Assembly: GCA_930989765.1 (NCBI GenBank)
Contig: CAKNNA010000013.1
Coordinates: forward strand, 1 to 39,511
DNA from: an uncultured Clostridium sp.
GTDB taxonomy: Bacteria > Bacillota > Clostridia > TANB77 > CAG-508
DNA: 39,511 nucleotides
Reading direction: 5' to 3'
Below the pieces are notes generated by a model. That model was given only the letters and a program-made list of their open reading frames with translations. It searched no databases and was not told where the DNA came from. Position numbers and translations under genes: made by a program. This document shows positions 7,985-15,661 of this stretch, piece by piece. The number at the start of each line of letters is the position of its first letter. The first letter of the stretch is position 1.

Positions 7985-9478
7985 TAAAGTTATTCTTTTT
8001 ATTAAAGCTTTTAAATCTTCTTTAGTAAATTTGTCCAATGATATTTTTCTATAAGCCTTTCTTATTTTTTTTAAATCATCCTTCAATTTTCCTTCATTGA
8101 CTATTGATTGTTCGTTATTGCTAATTTCTTCTAAAGACTTGTCTATTTTATTTCTAGCAAGTATTAAACTTTTATATTTATTTTGATATTCTGTTTCGCT
8201 TATTTTTTTATCAAGTCTTTCATTGTATAATGCAGATATTTTAAACATTATCATATTTTTTTCTTTTTCTAATTCTTTTCTTTTATTCTTAATTGGTTTT
8301 AATCTTTGCTCTGTGCATTTTTTATATACATTGTCTTTTCTATATTTAGAATTTAAAAAATCATCAACTTCTACTCTTATTGTATCTAAAACTATTTTTT
8401 CTACTTCTGTATATTTATATCTTTTTGAATTTGTGCAAAATTGTTCACTAGATAAGTATGCTCCACAAAACAAAAAAATTGCTCCGTTTTTATTAACCTT
8501 TCTTATTTTTCTTTTACATTCGCAAAATATTAAATCTCCCAACTTTGTATCTACATTTGGTATTTTAGGCTTATAGTTATTGTATTTATTATTATCATGT
8601 ATGGCATCAAATATTTCTCTGCTTATTATTGCTTCGTGTGTATTTCTTGTTATTACACATTCTTCTCTTTTGTTATATATTTTTTTCTTACTTTTATAAC
8701 TCAAATTTTGTGCTTTGCCCATATAGGTATCTCCAACATAAACAGGCTTTGTCAGTAGTTTGCTTACATTTTCACCAGTCCAAATTTCTATATTTCTATT
8801 TTTAAATATATTCAAATATTTAGCTGGAGGTGGAATTTTTTGTTCATTCAAGTATTCTGCTATAGCTTTAGCTGTTTTCCCTTTATATTTCATTATAAAT
8901 ATTTCTTTTACAATATGAGCAACTTCATAATCTATTATTAGTTTTCCTGGATTATCTGGATCTTTTTTATAACCATACGGAGGTATAGGACAAGAGTAAT
9001 ATCCTTCTTCTCTCTTTTTCTTTTTACTTCTTTTTATATTTTTTGAAGTTTCTCTACAAAACATTTCGTTAAATAAACCTTTAAATGGAGCAAATTCATT
9101 TTCAGTTTTATCATAAAAGTTATCTACTCCATCAAGAATTGCAATATATCTTATTCCCATATCAGGAAATTTCTTTTCTATATATGCTCCCGAATCAATA
9201 TAATTTCTTGCAAATCTTGATAAACTTTTGGTTATTATTAGTTCAATTTTATTTTCTTTTAGTTCTTTTAACATTCTTTGAAAATCTGGTCTATTAAAAT
9301 TAGTTCCAGAATATCCATCATCAACATACTCATAACATTTTTTATATTCAAAATTTTTATTTATATACTCATAGATGATTTTTCTCTGATTTCCTATGCT
9401 TTCACTTTCTTTATCTTCACCATCATCACTACTTAATCTCATATAAATTGCAATATTGTCAACTACCTGTTTTTTCAT
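7919..9478 (-). CDS. Large serine recombinase 1
   Basis: Site-specific DNA recombinase of 519 residues for integration and excision of the element. The resolvase domain has catalytic Ser16 (IYMRLSSDDG), GYSGTNFNRPDFQRML and SLSRFARN. The recombinase domain includes PPYGYKKDP, and the zinc ribbon has CECKRK and later Cys-containing segments (FCGAYLSSEQFC). A coiled coil follows (about residues 400-465). It starts inside the 3' end of recombinase 2 (20-nt overlap, RBS AGGAGA), so the two are translationally coupled and probably act together. Its position at the left junction fits an integrase next to its attachment site. The stop lies within the terminator arm. Confidence 0.92.
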   Translation of the reverse strand: MKKQVVDNIAIYMRLSSDDGEDKESESIGNQRKIIYEYINKNFEYKKCYEYVDDGYSGTNFNRPDFQRMLKELKENKIELIITKSLSRFARNYIDSGAYIEKKFPDMGIRYIAILDGVDNFYDKTENEFAPFKGLFNEMFCRETSKNIKRSKKKKREEGYYSCPIPPYGYKKDPDNPGKLIIDYEVAHIVKEIFIMKYKGKTAKAIAEYLNEQKIPPPAKYLNIFKNRNIEIWTGENVSKLLTKPVYVGDTYMGKAQNLSYKSKKKIYNKREECVITRNTHEAIISREIFDAIHDNNKYNNYKPKIPNVDTKLGDLIFCECKRKIRKVNKNGAIFLFCGAYLSSEQFCTNSKRYKYTEVEKIVLDTIRVEVDDFLNSKYRKDNVYKKCTEQRLKPIKNKRKELEKEKNMIMFKISALYNERLDKKISETEYQNKYKSLILARNKIDKSLEEISNNEQSIVNEGKLKDDLKKIRKAYRKISLDKFTKEDLKALIKRITLSGEEIKIEYTFNEKSVLHYKK

Positions 9479-11096
9479 ACTGTATAGTTTCTCCTATGCA
9501 ATTTAATTCCAAAAAGTTATATTGTATGTTGATATTTTTATCCTTATCTATTTCAATTCTTTTTACTAATTGAGTCAATACTTCTTTTGTAAATTCTGCA
9601 CCTTGAGCCAACTGTTTCATAGTTTCTTTCATCGTGTCTTTAATTTTTGTTTTTACTTCTTGCATATTAAATACAGCTAGTTCTTCTTCCAATTCTTTTT
9701 TGATGTTTAGAGCTTTTTCTCTTTGAACTTTTAGTCCTTCTGAAAAAAGTATAAAATCTGATTCCTCTATTAGTTTATTTAACCTGTCATTATAAAGTAT
9801 TTGTATTTTTTCATTGATATTAGCAAGTTCAGCATCATTTTTTTTAATTTTGTTATCTAGTTCTTCTCTACCTTTTTGATTATTTAATAGTACCTCAAAG
9901 GCTTTATCGTCATCAAAAGTTTCAAAATAATGTTTTATAGTTTCTCTTATATTGTCTAATACTTTTTCCTCAACTATATGATATGTATTGTATTGTCTAA
10001 AGCAGATTCTATTACTTTTAACAGAATTAGCTGTTGAGCAAATAATATAAGTATCAATTTTATCTCCACTTTTATAATGTCTTTTTCTGTGTGCAATACT
10101 TAAATGGTTATGGCAATGGGCACAATATAAAAATGGTTTTAGCAATTCATCATTTTCACTTATTCTTTGATCTTCTTTATCTTCAAAAATTTTCTGAACA
10201 ATGTACCAAGTTTCCAAATCAATAATTGGTTGATGATGGTTCTCCATATATAAATGCTCATCTTTAGGTGTATTTATCTTTTTTTTACTTTTATAACTTA
10301 TTTTTCTTGTTTTATTTTGTACTACTGTTCCTATATAGACTGGATTTTGTAATATTCTTCTTACCTGTGTGCAATCCCATATTTTAGTAATAGGTGTTTC
10401 ATTTTTGACAGCAACAGGTAATTTCATTTGTAATCCTGGTGTCAATATTCCCTCTCTGTTTAACATCTGAGCTATCTGGTATGTTCCTTTTCCTTCTTTA
10501 AATTCTTTATAAATTCTTCTAATAAGCTTTGCTTGGTCTTCTACGATTTCCAAATTACCTTTTACATCTATTTTTTTATATCCAAATGGTGCTTGACTTA
10601 TATAATAGAAACCATCATTTTTTCTTTTTCTATTTTTAGTTTTTTTTACATTTTTAGATGTTTCTTTAGCATAAAAATCATTCATAAGATTTTTTAGGGC
10701 AACAAAATCTGTTGAAGAATCTAAAAGAGTATCAACATCATCTAATATAGCAATATATCTAATGTCGTTTTCAGGAAAAAACTTTTCTATAAGTCTACCT
10801 GTTTCAATATAATCTCTTCCTAATCTTGATAGACTTTTTGTTATTACCATATTTATTTTTTTATTTTTAATGTCATTCATCATTCGCTTAAAATCAGGTC
10901 TATCAAAATTAGTTCCACTAAAACCATCATCAACATATTCATCATATACAATGATTTTATTTTCTTCGGCAAAAGCCCTTAATATTTTTCTTTGATTACT
11001 TATACTTTCGCTTTCTTCTTTATCTCCATCATCTTTGCTTAATCTCAAATATAAAGCTGTAATATATTTTTTCTTTTTGTAATCCTCTACATTCAA
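9459..11096 (-). CDS. Large serine recombinase 2
   Basis: Second full-length recombinase, 545 residues. Catalytic Ser20 lies in LYLRLSKDDG, with DDGFSGTNFDRPDFKRMM and SLSRLGRDYIETGRLIEKFFP. The recombinase domain includes APFGYKK, the zinc ribbon CAHCHNHLSIAH, and a coiled coil around residues 410-490. The N-terminal half is clearly paralogous to recombinase 1. Translation starts at a TTG (11096) with GGGAGG 5-6 nt upstream; the nearby ATG is out of frame. A motif-containing promoter (11130-11178) lies directly upstream. Having two different large serine recombinases suggests a heteromeric pair, as with CcrA/CcrB, or a division between integration and excision; this is inference. Confidence 0.92.
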   Translation of the reverse strand: MNVEDYKKKKYITALYLRLSKDDGDKEESESISNQRKILRAFAEENKIIVYDEYVDDGFSGTNFDRPDFKRMMNDIKNKKINMVITKSLSRLGRDYIETGRLIEKFFPENDIRYIAILDDVDTLLDSSTDFVALKNLMNDFYAKETSKNVKKTKNRKRKNDGFYYISQAPFGYKKIDVKGNLEIVEDQAKLIRRIYKEFKEGKGTYQIAQMLNREGILTPGLQMKLPVAVKNETPITKIWDCTQVRRILQNPVYIGTVVQNKTRKISYKSKKKINTPKDEHLYMENHHQPIIDLETWYIVQKIFEDKEDQRISENDELLKPFLYCAHCHNHLSIAHRKRHYKSGDKIDTYIICSTANSVKSNRICFRQYNTYHIVEEKVLDNIRETIKHYFETFDDDKAFEVLLNNQKGREELDNKIKKNDAELANINEKIQILYNDRLNKLIEESDFILFSEGLKVQREKALNIKKELEEELAVFNMQEVKTKIKDTMKETMKQLAQGAEFTKEVLTQLVKRIEIDKDKNINIQYNFLELNCIGETIQYEKTGS

Positions 11097-11129
11097 TTTT
11101 TCCTCCCTTCTTGTGATTACCTTTATAAA

Positions 11130-11178
11130 ATTTTATTTTTAATACTCACAAATTAAAAGTCGAGAAAAAATTAAAGGT
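11130..11178 (-). promoter_or_regulatory. Promoter with shared upstream motif, copy a
   Basis: On the minus strand CTTTAATTTTTTCTCGAC is followed, 26 nt after its CTC (11164-11162), by the -10 box TAAAAT (11135-11130). The -35 region at the right spacing, TTTTAA, is poor. It lies 62 bp upstream of the recombinase 2 start. The motif contains the stop codon of the preceding 44-residue gene. Confidence 0.55.
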
Positions 11179-11305
11179 TATTTAATTTATTTATTAAAAT
11201 TTTTTCCATTACAGTTTGAAAGCTCTCTCCGTCTTTATTGAAGCTTTTTGTAACTTTGTACTGCTCTTTTTTCTTTTCCTCCTTGCTTTTATTTTTTTCT
11301 TGCAT
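11171..11305 (-). CDS. Small element protein, 44 residues
   Basis: Short gene with RBS GGTGA 6 nt before the ATG at 11305. The protein is very basic at its N-terminus (MQEKNKSKEEKKKEQ), then reads YKVTKSFNKDGESFQTVMEK and ends ILINKLNNL. Small proteins with a VTxxFNxxGExxxxxxEKIL pattern are common beside large serine recombinases in gut Firmicutes elements; the resemblance to TnpW-like proteins is only suggestive. No function can be assigned. Confidence 0.6.
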   Translation of the reverse strand: MQEKNKSKEEKKKEQYKVTKSFNKDGESFQTVMEKILINKLNNL

Positions 11306-11357
11306 CTATCTTCACCTCATTAAAATTTATGAGTTGAAATAGAAAAATATTATAAAA

Positions 11358-11391
11358 AAATAAGATTAGAATTAACTAACCTTATCTCCAA
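11358..11391 (-). terminator. Terminator after the 147-residue resolvase-like gene
   Basis: On the minus strand AAGGTTAG and CTAATCTT form an 8-bp stem with one G-T pair, followed by TATTTTTTTA. It overlaps the end of the coding sequence. Confidence 0.5.
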
Positions 11392-11825
11392 ATATTAAAA
11401 TCTGTAACCGATAACAATATTTTCTTTTTATTATCTATATACTTTTTTGTATCTATATAATCCCTTGAAAATCTTGAAAAATCTTTAACTAATATTACCT
11501 TATATTCTTCATGTTCAGTTATTTTTTTTATTCCTGGTCTGTTAAAATTTAATCCTGAAAAACCGTCATCAATGAAAATGTTTTTACAAGTAACATTAAA
11601 TTTTTTACAAAAATTTAAAATTGCATCTTTTTGATGATTTATTAATATTGTCCCCTGTTCTCTACTTGCAGTTCTTATATAGCCTACAATTTCATTTTTG
11701 TTTTGTATCAATATTTTTTCTATCAACTCTCTATTTGCTGTTTCAAAACTTTCTCCATTTATTTTATCTAGCAAATATGCTTGTCCTGTTAATTCTTCAG
11801 CACTATATTTTCTTCTCATATACAT
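11382..11825 (-). CDS. Resolvase-domain-only protein A (147 residues)
   Basis: Stand-alone serine-recombinase catalytic-type domain with no recombinase, zinc-ribbon or DNA-binding region. After a 50-residue helical N-terminal extension come VGYIRTASREQ, DDGFSGLNFNRPGIKKI and VKDFSRFSRDYIDTKKYI, all recognisable resolvase motifs. In the usual RVS catalytic motif the aligned residue appears to be Ala (R-T-A-S), with Ser one position later, so activity is doubtful. The protein ends shortly after the core, at VTDFNIWR. It has its own motif-containing promoter. A structural or regulatory partner of the two full-length recombinases is one possibility; a decaying copy is another. Confidence 0.75.
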   Translation of the reverse strand: MYMRRKYSAEELTGQAYLLDKINGESFETANRELIEKILIQNKNEIVGYIRTASREQGTILINHQKDAILNFCKKFNVTCKNIFIDDGFSGLNFNRPGIKKITEHEEYKVILVKDFSRFSRDYIDTKKYIDNKKKILLSVTDFNIWR

Positions 11826-11856
11826 CTTCCTTTCAATATTATTTTATATGTAATAT

Positions 11857-11904
11857 ATTTTATATTTATGCCAAAGAAATGTTAAGTTGAGAAAAAATTA
11901 AAGC
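11857..11904 (-). promoter_or_regulatory. Promoter with shared upstream motif, copy b
   Basis: Minus-strand GCTTTAATTTTTTCTCAACT is followed, 26 nt after CTC (11891-11889), by -10 TAAAAT (11862-11857). The -35 position reads TTAACA. It lies 59 bp upstream of the resolvase-like gene starting at 11825. The stop of the 59-residue gene lies inside the motif. Confidence 0.55.
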
Positions 11905-12077
11905 CTATTTGCTGTAAAAATAGCATCCTCTTTTGTATAAATTCTTGGAAGTATATCAATCTCTCCTAGTAAATCTTTTAATGTAATTTCTATATTTCCA
12001 CTATTAGCCAAATTATTCATTGCAATTTTTGAATAAGAAATATATTCTTTCATTTGTTCATCTGTTACTTTTTTCAT
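11898..12077 (-). CDS. Small hypothetical element protein, 59 residues
   Basis: Acidic-to-neutral protein beginning MKKVTDEQMKEYISYSKIAM, with NSGNIEITLKDLLGEIDILP in the middle. The ATG at 12077 directly follows the TAA of the upstream 31-residue gene (TAAATG), indicating coupled translation. I do not recognise the family. Its position between resolvase-like genes suggests an element-specific accessory role. Confidence 0.55.
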   Translation of the reverse strand: MKKVTDEQMKEYISYSKIAMNNLANSGNIEITLKDLLGEIDILPRIYTKEDAIFTANRL

Positions 12078-12173
12078 TTAGTATTCAATGTTTTTCACAT
12101 TTAATTTTTCTTTATTTTCTGTAATCTTCCTATAAGCTCTTTTTAGATATTTTTTACAGTCATTTTTATCCAT
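12078..12173 (-). CDS. Small basic hypothetical protein, 31 residues
   Basis: Tiny lysine-rich protein starting MDKNDCKKYLKRAYRKITEN, with GGAGG ideally placed before the ATG at 12173. Its stop abuts the start of the 59-residue gene. It could be a genuine peptide or mainly a leader coupling translation of the next gene. Confidence 0.45.
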   Translation of the reverse strand: MDKNDCKKYLKRAYRKITENKEKLNVKNIEY

Positions 12174-12185
12174 CTATTTCCTCCA

Positions 12186-12216
12186 TAATAAAAAAGCCAG
12201 ATGTACTGACTTTTTA
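12186..12216 (-). terminator. Terminator after resolvase-like protein B
   Basis: On the minus strand AAAAGTCAG/CTGGCTTTT (one G-T pair, TACAT loop) is followed by a T run ending near 12186. It lies just downstream of the stop codon at 12224. Confidence 0.6.
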
Positions 12217-12223
12217 GATTTTA

Positions 12224-12709
12224 TTATTTATTATGAGAATCATTATCAACTCTACAATATGTATAAAACTTAACTTTTCCTTCTTGTAACTGTTTCAGCA
12301 TATCGTTTGCTATTTTACTTCTTCTCATATTTTCCTTTCTTATGGCTTTTCCCATAAATATTTTTGTTTGCATAAACATTTTTGCTTTTTCAGATTCAGA
12401 ATCCATTTCTAAATCTATCAAATAAAAATGTATGTTACTTTTCATTAGTTTGTTTAATATTAAACTTTGTATATAATCATCTGTTCCTATTGCTGTTATA
12501 CTTTGAAACACTATCATATCAATTTTTTCTTTTTTATAATCATTTAAGAGTTCATTTAAACCTGTTCTTTGGCTTAATCTTTCTTTTAATGTATTTTCTG
12601 TATAAAGATAAATTTTATCTATATTTTTAAATGTACTTTTTATCTTTTTACTTAAATTGTCTACTAAATCAACTTCTAATCTATTAAATGAGTATAAAGC
12701 TATATTCAT
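12224..12709 (-). CDS. Resolvase-domain-only protein B (161 residues, degenerate)
   Basis: Protein with the overall plan of a serine resolvase catalytic domain: an N-terminal strand (NIALYSFNRLEVD), RTGLNELLNDYKKEKIDMIV matching the RPxxxxLLxDxxxGKxDxVV segment, then QSITAIGTDDYIQSLILNKLMKSNIHFYLID matching SLSRLGRD...LIEKGI.FISID. The arginine-serine catalytic motif and SR(L)xR are not conserved, so it is probably inactive as a recombinase. A C-terminal basic helix (IRKENMRRSKIANDM) could correspond to the E helix. It has its own motif-containing promoter 58 bp upstream. Confidence 0.65.
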   Translation of the reverse strand: MNIALYSFNRLEVDLVDNLSKKIKSTFKNIDKIYLYTENTLKERLSQRTGLNELLNDYKKEKIDMIVFQSITAIGTDDYIQSLILNKLMKSNIHFYLIDLEMDSESEKAKMFMQTKIFMGKAIRKENMRRSKIANDMLKQLQEGKVKFYTYCRVDNDSHNK

Positions 12710-12739
12710 TTTTCTCTCTCCTTCGTATATTTTTATTCT

Positions 12740-12788
12740 ATTATATGTTATTGACTCTTAAATTAGTATTTGAGAAAAAATTTTAGCT
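12740..12788 (-). promoter_or_regulatory. Promoter with shared upstream motif, copy c
   Basis: Minus-strand AGCTAAAATTTTTTCTCAAA is followed, 26 nt after CTC (12774-12772), by a perfect -10 TATAAT (12745-12740). The -35 position reads TACTAA. It drives resolvase-like protein B. Confidence 0.6.
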
Positions 12789-12794
12789 AAAAAA

Positions 12795-12905
12795 TTAATC
12801 TTTAATATTTTCATCTGCTTGTTTTCCAACAATTAAAATACAATGTAATACAAGTGCAACAATAGCACCTAGCATCATACCTGCTATAAATAATAATATA
12901 TTCAC
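12795..12905 (-). CDS. DUF3789-like single-pass membrane peptide
   Basis: Thirty-six-residue protein starting at GTG 12905 with RBS AGAGGTG. It consists of one membrane helix (ILLFIAGMMLGAIVALVLHC) followed by a short charged tail (GKQADENIKD). Length, the GxxxGxxVxL helix and the SADE/QADE-like tail match DUF3789, a family of unknown function carried by conjugative and mobilisable elements of gut Firmicutes. Confidence 0.65.
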   Translation of the reverse strand: MNILLFIAGMMLGAIVALVLHCILIVGKQADENIKD

Positions 12906-12923
12906 TTTACTACTACACCTCTT

Positions 12924-13400
12924 TTAAATTTCTACAAATGTTATATCATTTTCTCTGCAAAGATGAATTATCATTGCTAGTTCTCTTTCACTCATACCAA
13001 GAATTGTAAATACATTCATTAGCAAAATATCCATATTTTTATTCCTAATGTCTTGAATTAGCTTATAATAAGCATCTGTATTTTCACCTGGTGTTGAAAT
13101 GTATATTCTTCCTAACTCTATTCTATCTTTACAAAATTTTCTAACCATTTTCATTTGTTTTTCTCTTGAATTATATGAATTGACAATATAACAGTTTGCT
13201 TTTCCAGAAATAGCTTTTTCTATTATCTTGTTATTTCTTTCTATGTTTTCATATAATTCTTCTACTTCATCAGGTTCATAAAGATCATAAATTAATTTCA
13301 TTTGCTCCGAAAAATTTTTATGATTTACTTTAACCTTCATTTTATAAAGCAAATCTAATGTGATTGTAGCATAAGCTATCCCTTGCTTTTCTGTAATCAT
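12924..13400 (-). CDS. Resolvase-domain-only protein C (158 residues, degenerate)
   Basis: The N-terminus (KQGIAYATITLDLLYK...MKLIYDLYEPDEVEELYE) is a conserved module seen in small element proteins, followed by a degenerate resolvase-like region: CYIVNSYNSREKQMKMVRKF, RIYISTPGENTDAYYKLIQDIRNKNMDILLMN and ILGMSERELAMIIHLCRENDITFVEI. The SLSRxxRD signature is replaced by TILGMSER, and GFSG by STPG, so recombinase activity is unlikely. It follows the HTH gene by 14 bp and is probably co-transcribed with it and the DUF3789-like gene. Confidence 0.6.
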   Translation of the reverse strand: MITEKQGIAYATITLDLLYKMKVKVNHKNFSEQMKLIYDLYEPDEVEELYENIERNNKIIEKAISGKANCYIVNSYNSREKQMKMVRKFCKDRIELGRIYISTPGENTDAYYKLIQDIRNKNMDILLMNVFTILGMSERELAMIIHLCRENDITFVEI

Positions 13401-13414
13401 TTTTTCTTTCTCCT

Positions 13415-13834
13415 TTATGCCTTAACATACATAGGAAAATCAGGTGGTTTCAGTAGATTCTCTGTATCAAACTCATAACATTTTTTCTTTTTATTATATT
13501 TATAAGCACTACTACACCATTTTCTCAAATCTTGATTTCCTATACTTGAATGTTTTGATAACTCTCTTGCTGCGTTTTCATGTTGTGTTTTCATATCTAT
13601 ATAATCTGTGTTTCTTTTATTTTTTCGTTTTGTGTATATTAACTCTTTTTGAGTTTCCCTCCTTTGTATTAAATTATCTTTCTTTCGTTTTTCTTTTTCC
13701 TCTTTATATCTTTGGTCTTTTCTTAAAATCCTTGAAATGTAGCTAACTGATGTTTCAATAATTTGTGCTATTTCAGTTAAATTTTTCTTTTCTACAAAAT
13801 ACAACTCGTTAATTATAGCTATCTTGTCCATCAT
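13415..13834 (-). CDS. HTH DNA-binding protein (139 residues)
   Basis: The N-terminal 40 residues form a resolvase/sigma-type helix-turn-helix (ELYFVEKKNLTEIAQIIETSVSYISRILRKD). A long basic stretch follows (KEEKEKRKKDNLIQRRETQK) and then a less charged tail ending in PPDFPMYVKA. RBS AAAGGAG precedes the ATG. A stand-alone HTH protein beside resolvase domains that lack DNA-binding parts could supply DNA binding or act as the module's regulator; this is inference. Confidence 0.65.
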   Translation of the reverse strand: MMDKIAIINELYFVEKKNLTEIAQIIETSVSYISRILRKDQRYKEEKEKRKKDNLIQRRETQKELIYTKRKNKRNTDYIDMKTQHENAARELSKHSSIGNQDLRKWCSSAYKYNKKKKCYEFDTENLLKPPDFPMYVKA

Positions 13835-14153
13835 TTGCTCCTTTCTCTGATTTTAGTTCAAAAAGTGTTTACACATTTCTTTGCACAGTTGTTCTATATA
13901 GACATATCTAGAATTTGCCTATATTGATTTTTTTATTAACATATAGTATAATTAAACGGAATTTAAAAAGGGGAAAGTTCAGTTATACTATATGTTATGT
14001 GTCTGTTAGAAACATTGTGAAATTTGTTTTTGTTTCTAACTATCTGCATTATAAATTCCAAACTTTTTAAAGTCAATAAGTATTAGTTAAAAACGCTTGT
14101 AACACATTTTAACTTTGTTTTGCTTTTATGTTTTTAACAAAAAGGAGTTTGTT
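13835..14153. promoter_or_regulatory. Divergent intergenic region with nested inverted repeats
   Basis: This 319-bp gap separates the leftward recombinase module from the rightward DUF6076 gene. It contains a perfect 15-bp inverted repeat, TAACATATAGTATAA (13937-13951) and TTATACTATATGTTA (13983-13997), spaced by 31 bp. A 9-bp pair GTTAGAAAC (14004-14012)/GTTTCTAAC (14032-14040) and GGAATTT/AAATTCC arms are also present. Candidates are operators, a resolution or recombination site, or an origin of transfer; no gene is visible. Confidence 0.5.
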
Positions 14154-15164
14154 ATGGATGAAAATGCTTATATTCAAGACATTATATCTGGTCTTGGATT
14201 AGCTTTAAACGAAAAAAATAATAGTGAAATAATCATAAATTATCCTATAAAATACGATAAAAAAAGTATGCAATTTATGATGAATACAGACTATCAAATA
14301 ACGATGCAAAAGTTAGGCTCTTTTTTAGCTGACTTCTTAAATACTGACTTCGACATTTTTGAAAACTTTTTTGAATTGTTTATTAAATATTCTTTAACAT
14401 TTTTTGATTTAAAAAAGATACAAAAAATATTTGATAAAAATATTTGTTCTGAATTAAATTTTAGAGAATTTTTAGAAAAACTATTAGAAAAAAACAAAAA
14501 TGAATATAAGAAATTGCAAGAACAAACTGATATGATATTAGACTATTGCCTATTAAACCCAAATAAGAAAGCAATAAGTTTTAAACCAATAGAAAGATTA
14601 TATGTTTTAAGAAGAATTGCATCTAACTTAACACTATTAAATGAAAACAAAGCCTCATATTATTCTGTAAATTTATTTTCTTCTTATCCTGGAAAATCTG
14701 AAAAAGAAATATATGACTTTTTATCGCAAAAGAAAAATAGAGTTACAGAATATGATTTAATTCTTCCTTATAATCTATCTGCTATAATCTACAAGTCTAT
14801 TTGTAGCATTTTAAAAGGAAATGTATATTTGAAATCATGCAAAAATTGCAATAGATATTTTATTGCTACTAATAAATCTTACAATTATTGTGAAAATATC
14901 GCACCAGGCGAAAAGAAAAAAACTTGTAGAGAAATTGGAAGAAGACTTGTTTTTGAAAATAATAAGAATAATGATCCCATACTTGCTTCTTACTATCAAT
15001 TATATAATAGAAAAGCAATGATGAAATCAAGAAATTCTGATATTGCAAAATATATTACTGATTTTGATAAATTTAAGGAAACTGGAAAGAAAAAAGTTGC
15101 TCAATACAAAAATGGTAAATTATCTCCAGACGATTTTAAAAGATGGATTGAGAAAAACGGTTAA
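14154..15164 (+). CDS. DUF6076 family protein
   Basis: Soluble protein of 336 residues starting at ATG 14154 (GGAG 8 nt upstream; an in-frame TTG at 14115 has no RBS). The C-terminal third contains a zinc-binding pattern, CKNCNRYFIATNKSYNYCENIAPGEKKKTC, followed by REIG and a basic helical region ending DDFKRWIEKNG. This cysteine arrangement followed by a long basic helix is characteristic of DUF6076 proteins found on integrative elements; their role is unknown. It is the only rightward gene of this block. Confidence 0.7.
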   Translation: MDENAYIQDIISGLGLALNEKNNSEIIINYPIKYDKKSMQFMMNTDYQITMQKLGSFLADFLNTDFDIFENFFELFIKYSLTFFDLKKIQKIFDKNICSELNFREFLEKLLEKNKNEYKKLQEQTDMILDYCLLNPNKKAISFKPIERLYVLRRIASNLTLLNENKASYYSVNLFSSYPGKSEKEIYDFLSQKKNRVTEYDLILPYNLSAIIYKSICSILKGNVYLKSCKNCNRYFIATNKSYNYCENIAPGEKKKTCREIGRRLVFENNKNNDPILASYYQLYNRKAMMKSRNSDIAKYITDFDKFKETGKKKVAQYKNGKLSPDDFKRWIEKNG

Positions 15165-15170
15165 ATTATA

Positions 15171-15206
15171 AAAATAAAAGGTAAGTTTCTTACCTTTTAT
15201 TTTTAT
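15171..15206. terminator. Bidirectional terminator
   Basis: A perfect 15-bp stem, AAAATAAAAGGTAAG (15171-15185) and CTTACCTTTTATTTT (15189-15203), with a three-base loop lies between the convergent DUF6076 and yolD-like genes and can serve both. Confidence 0.85.
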
Positions 15207-15216
15207 CAAAATATAT

Positions 15217-15645
15217 TTATTCATACATTTTAAAAATTTCTCCTGAAATATTGATTATATCATTTATTGGTATTTCTGTATTATTAGCTAAATATATAAT
15301 TTGATTATATAAATCTATCTTTCTTACAATACCTATAACTGTTATATATGAACCACCGTCTTTCTTTGAATCAGGAATAAAATATGTAAATGATATTTCT
15401 GGTTTATTTTTTATATGTTCCATAATTATTTGTAATTTACTATCTAATATTGATTTTAATTCATCATCTATATCTATTTTTTCACTGGTTTCTCTTGAAG
15501 TTTCTTTTATTGCATCTTCGTATCCTGTTAATGCTGCAAAAGGTGCAAATTGTGCTGAACGAGCATATAATGACATTTGTGGATGTTTTTTTGATACATG
15601 ATGTGGTAAATTTATTATATCATCATATTGTCTATCATATTTCAT
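15217..15645 (-). CDS. YolD-like protein
   Basis: Protein of 142 residues with the YolD family pattern: RQYDDIINLPHHVSKKHPQMSLYARSAQFAPFAALTGY near the N-terminus, then a beta-rich region (FTYFIPDSKKDGGSYITVIGIVRKID, LANNTEIPINDIINISGE). YolD proteins are encoded with Y-family polymerases of the UvrX/UmuC type on phages and mobile elements, and probably modulate the polymerase in an UmuD-like way. It follows the polymerase gene by 16 bp, with RBS AGGAGG. Confidence 0.85.
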   Translation of the reverse strand: MKYDRQYDDIINLPHHVSKKHPQMSLYARSAQFAPFAALTGYEDAIKETSRETSEKIDIDDELKSILDSKLQIIMEHIKNKPEISFTYFIPDSKKDGGSYITVIGIVRKIDLYNQIIYLANNTEIPINDIINISGEIFKMYE

Positions 15646-15661
15646 TTAACCTTTTCCTCCT

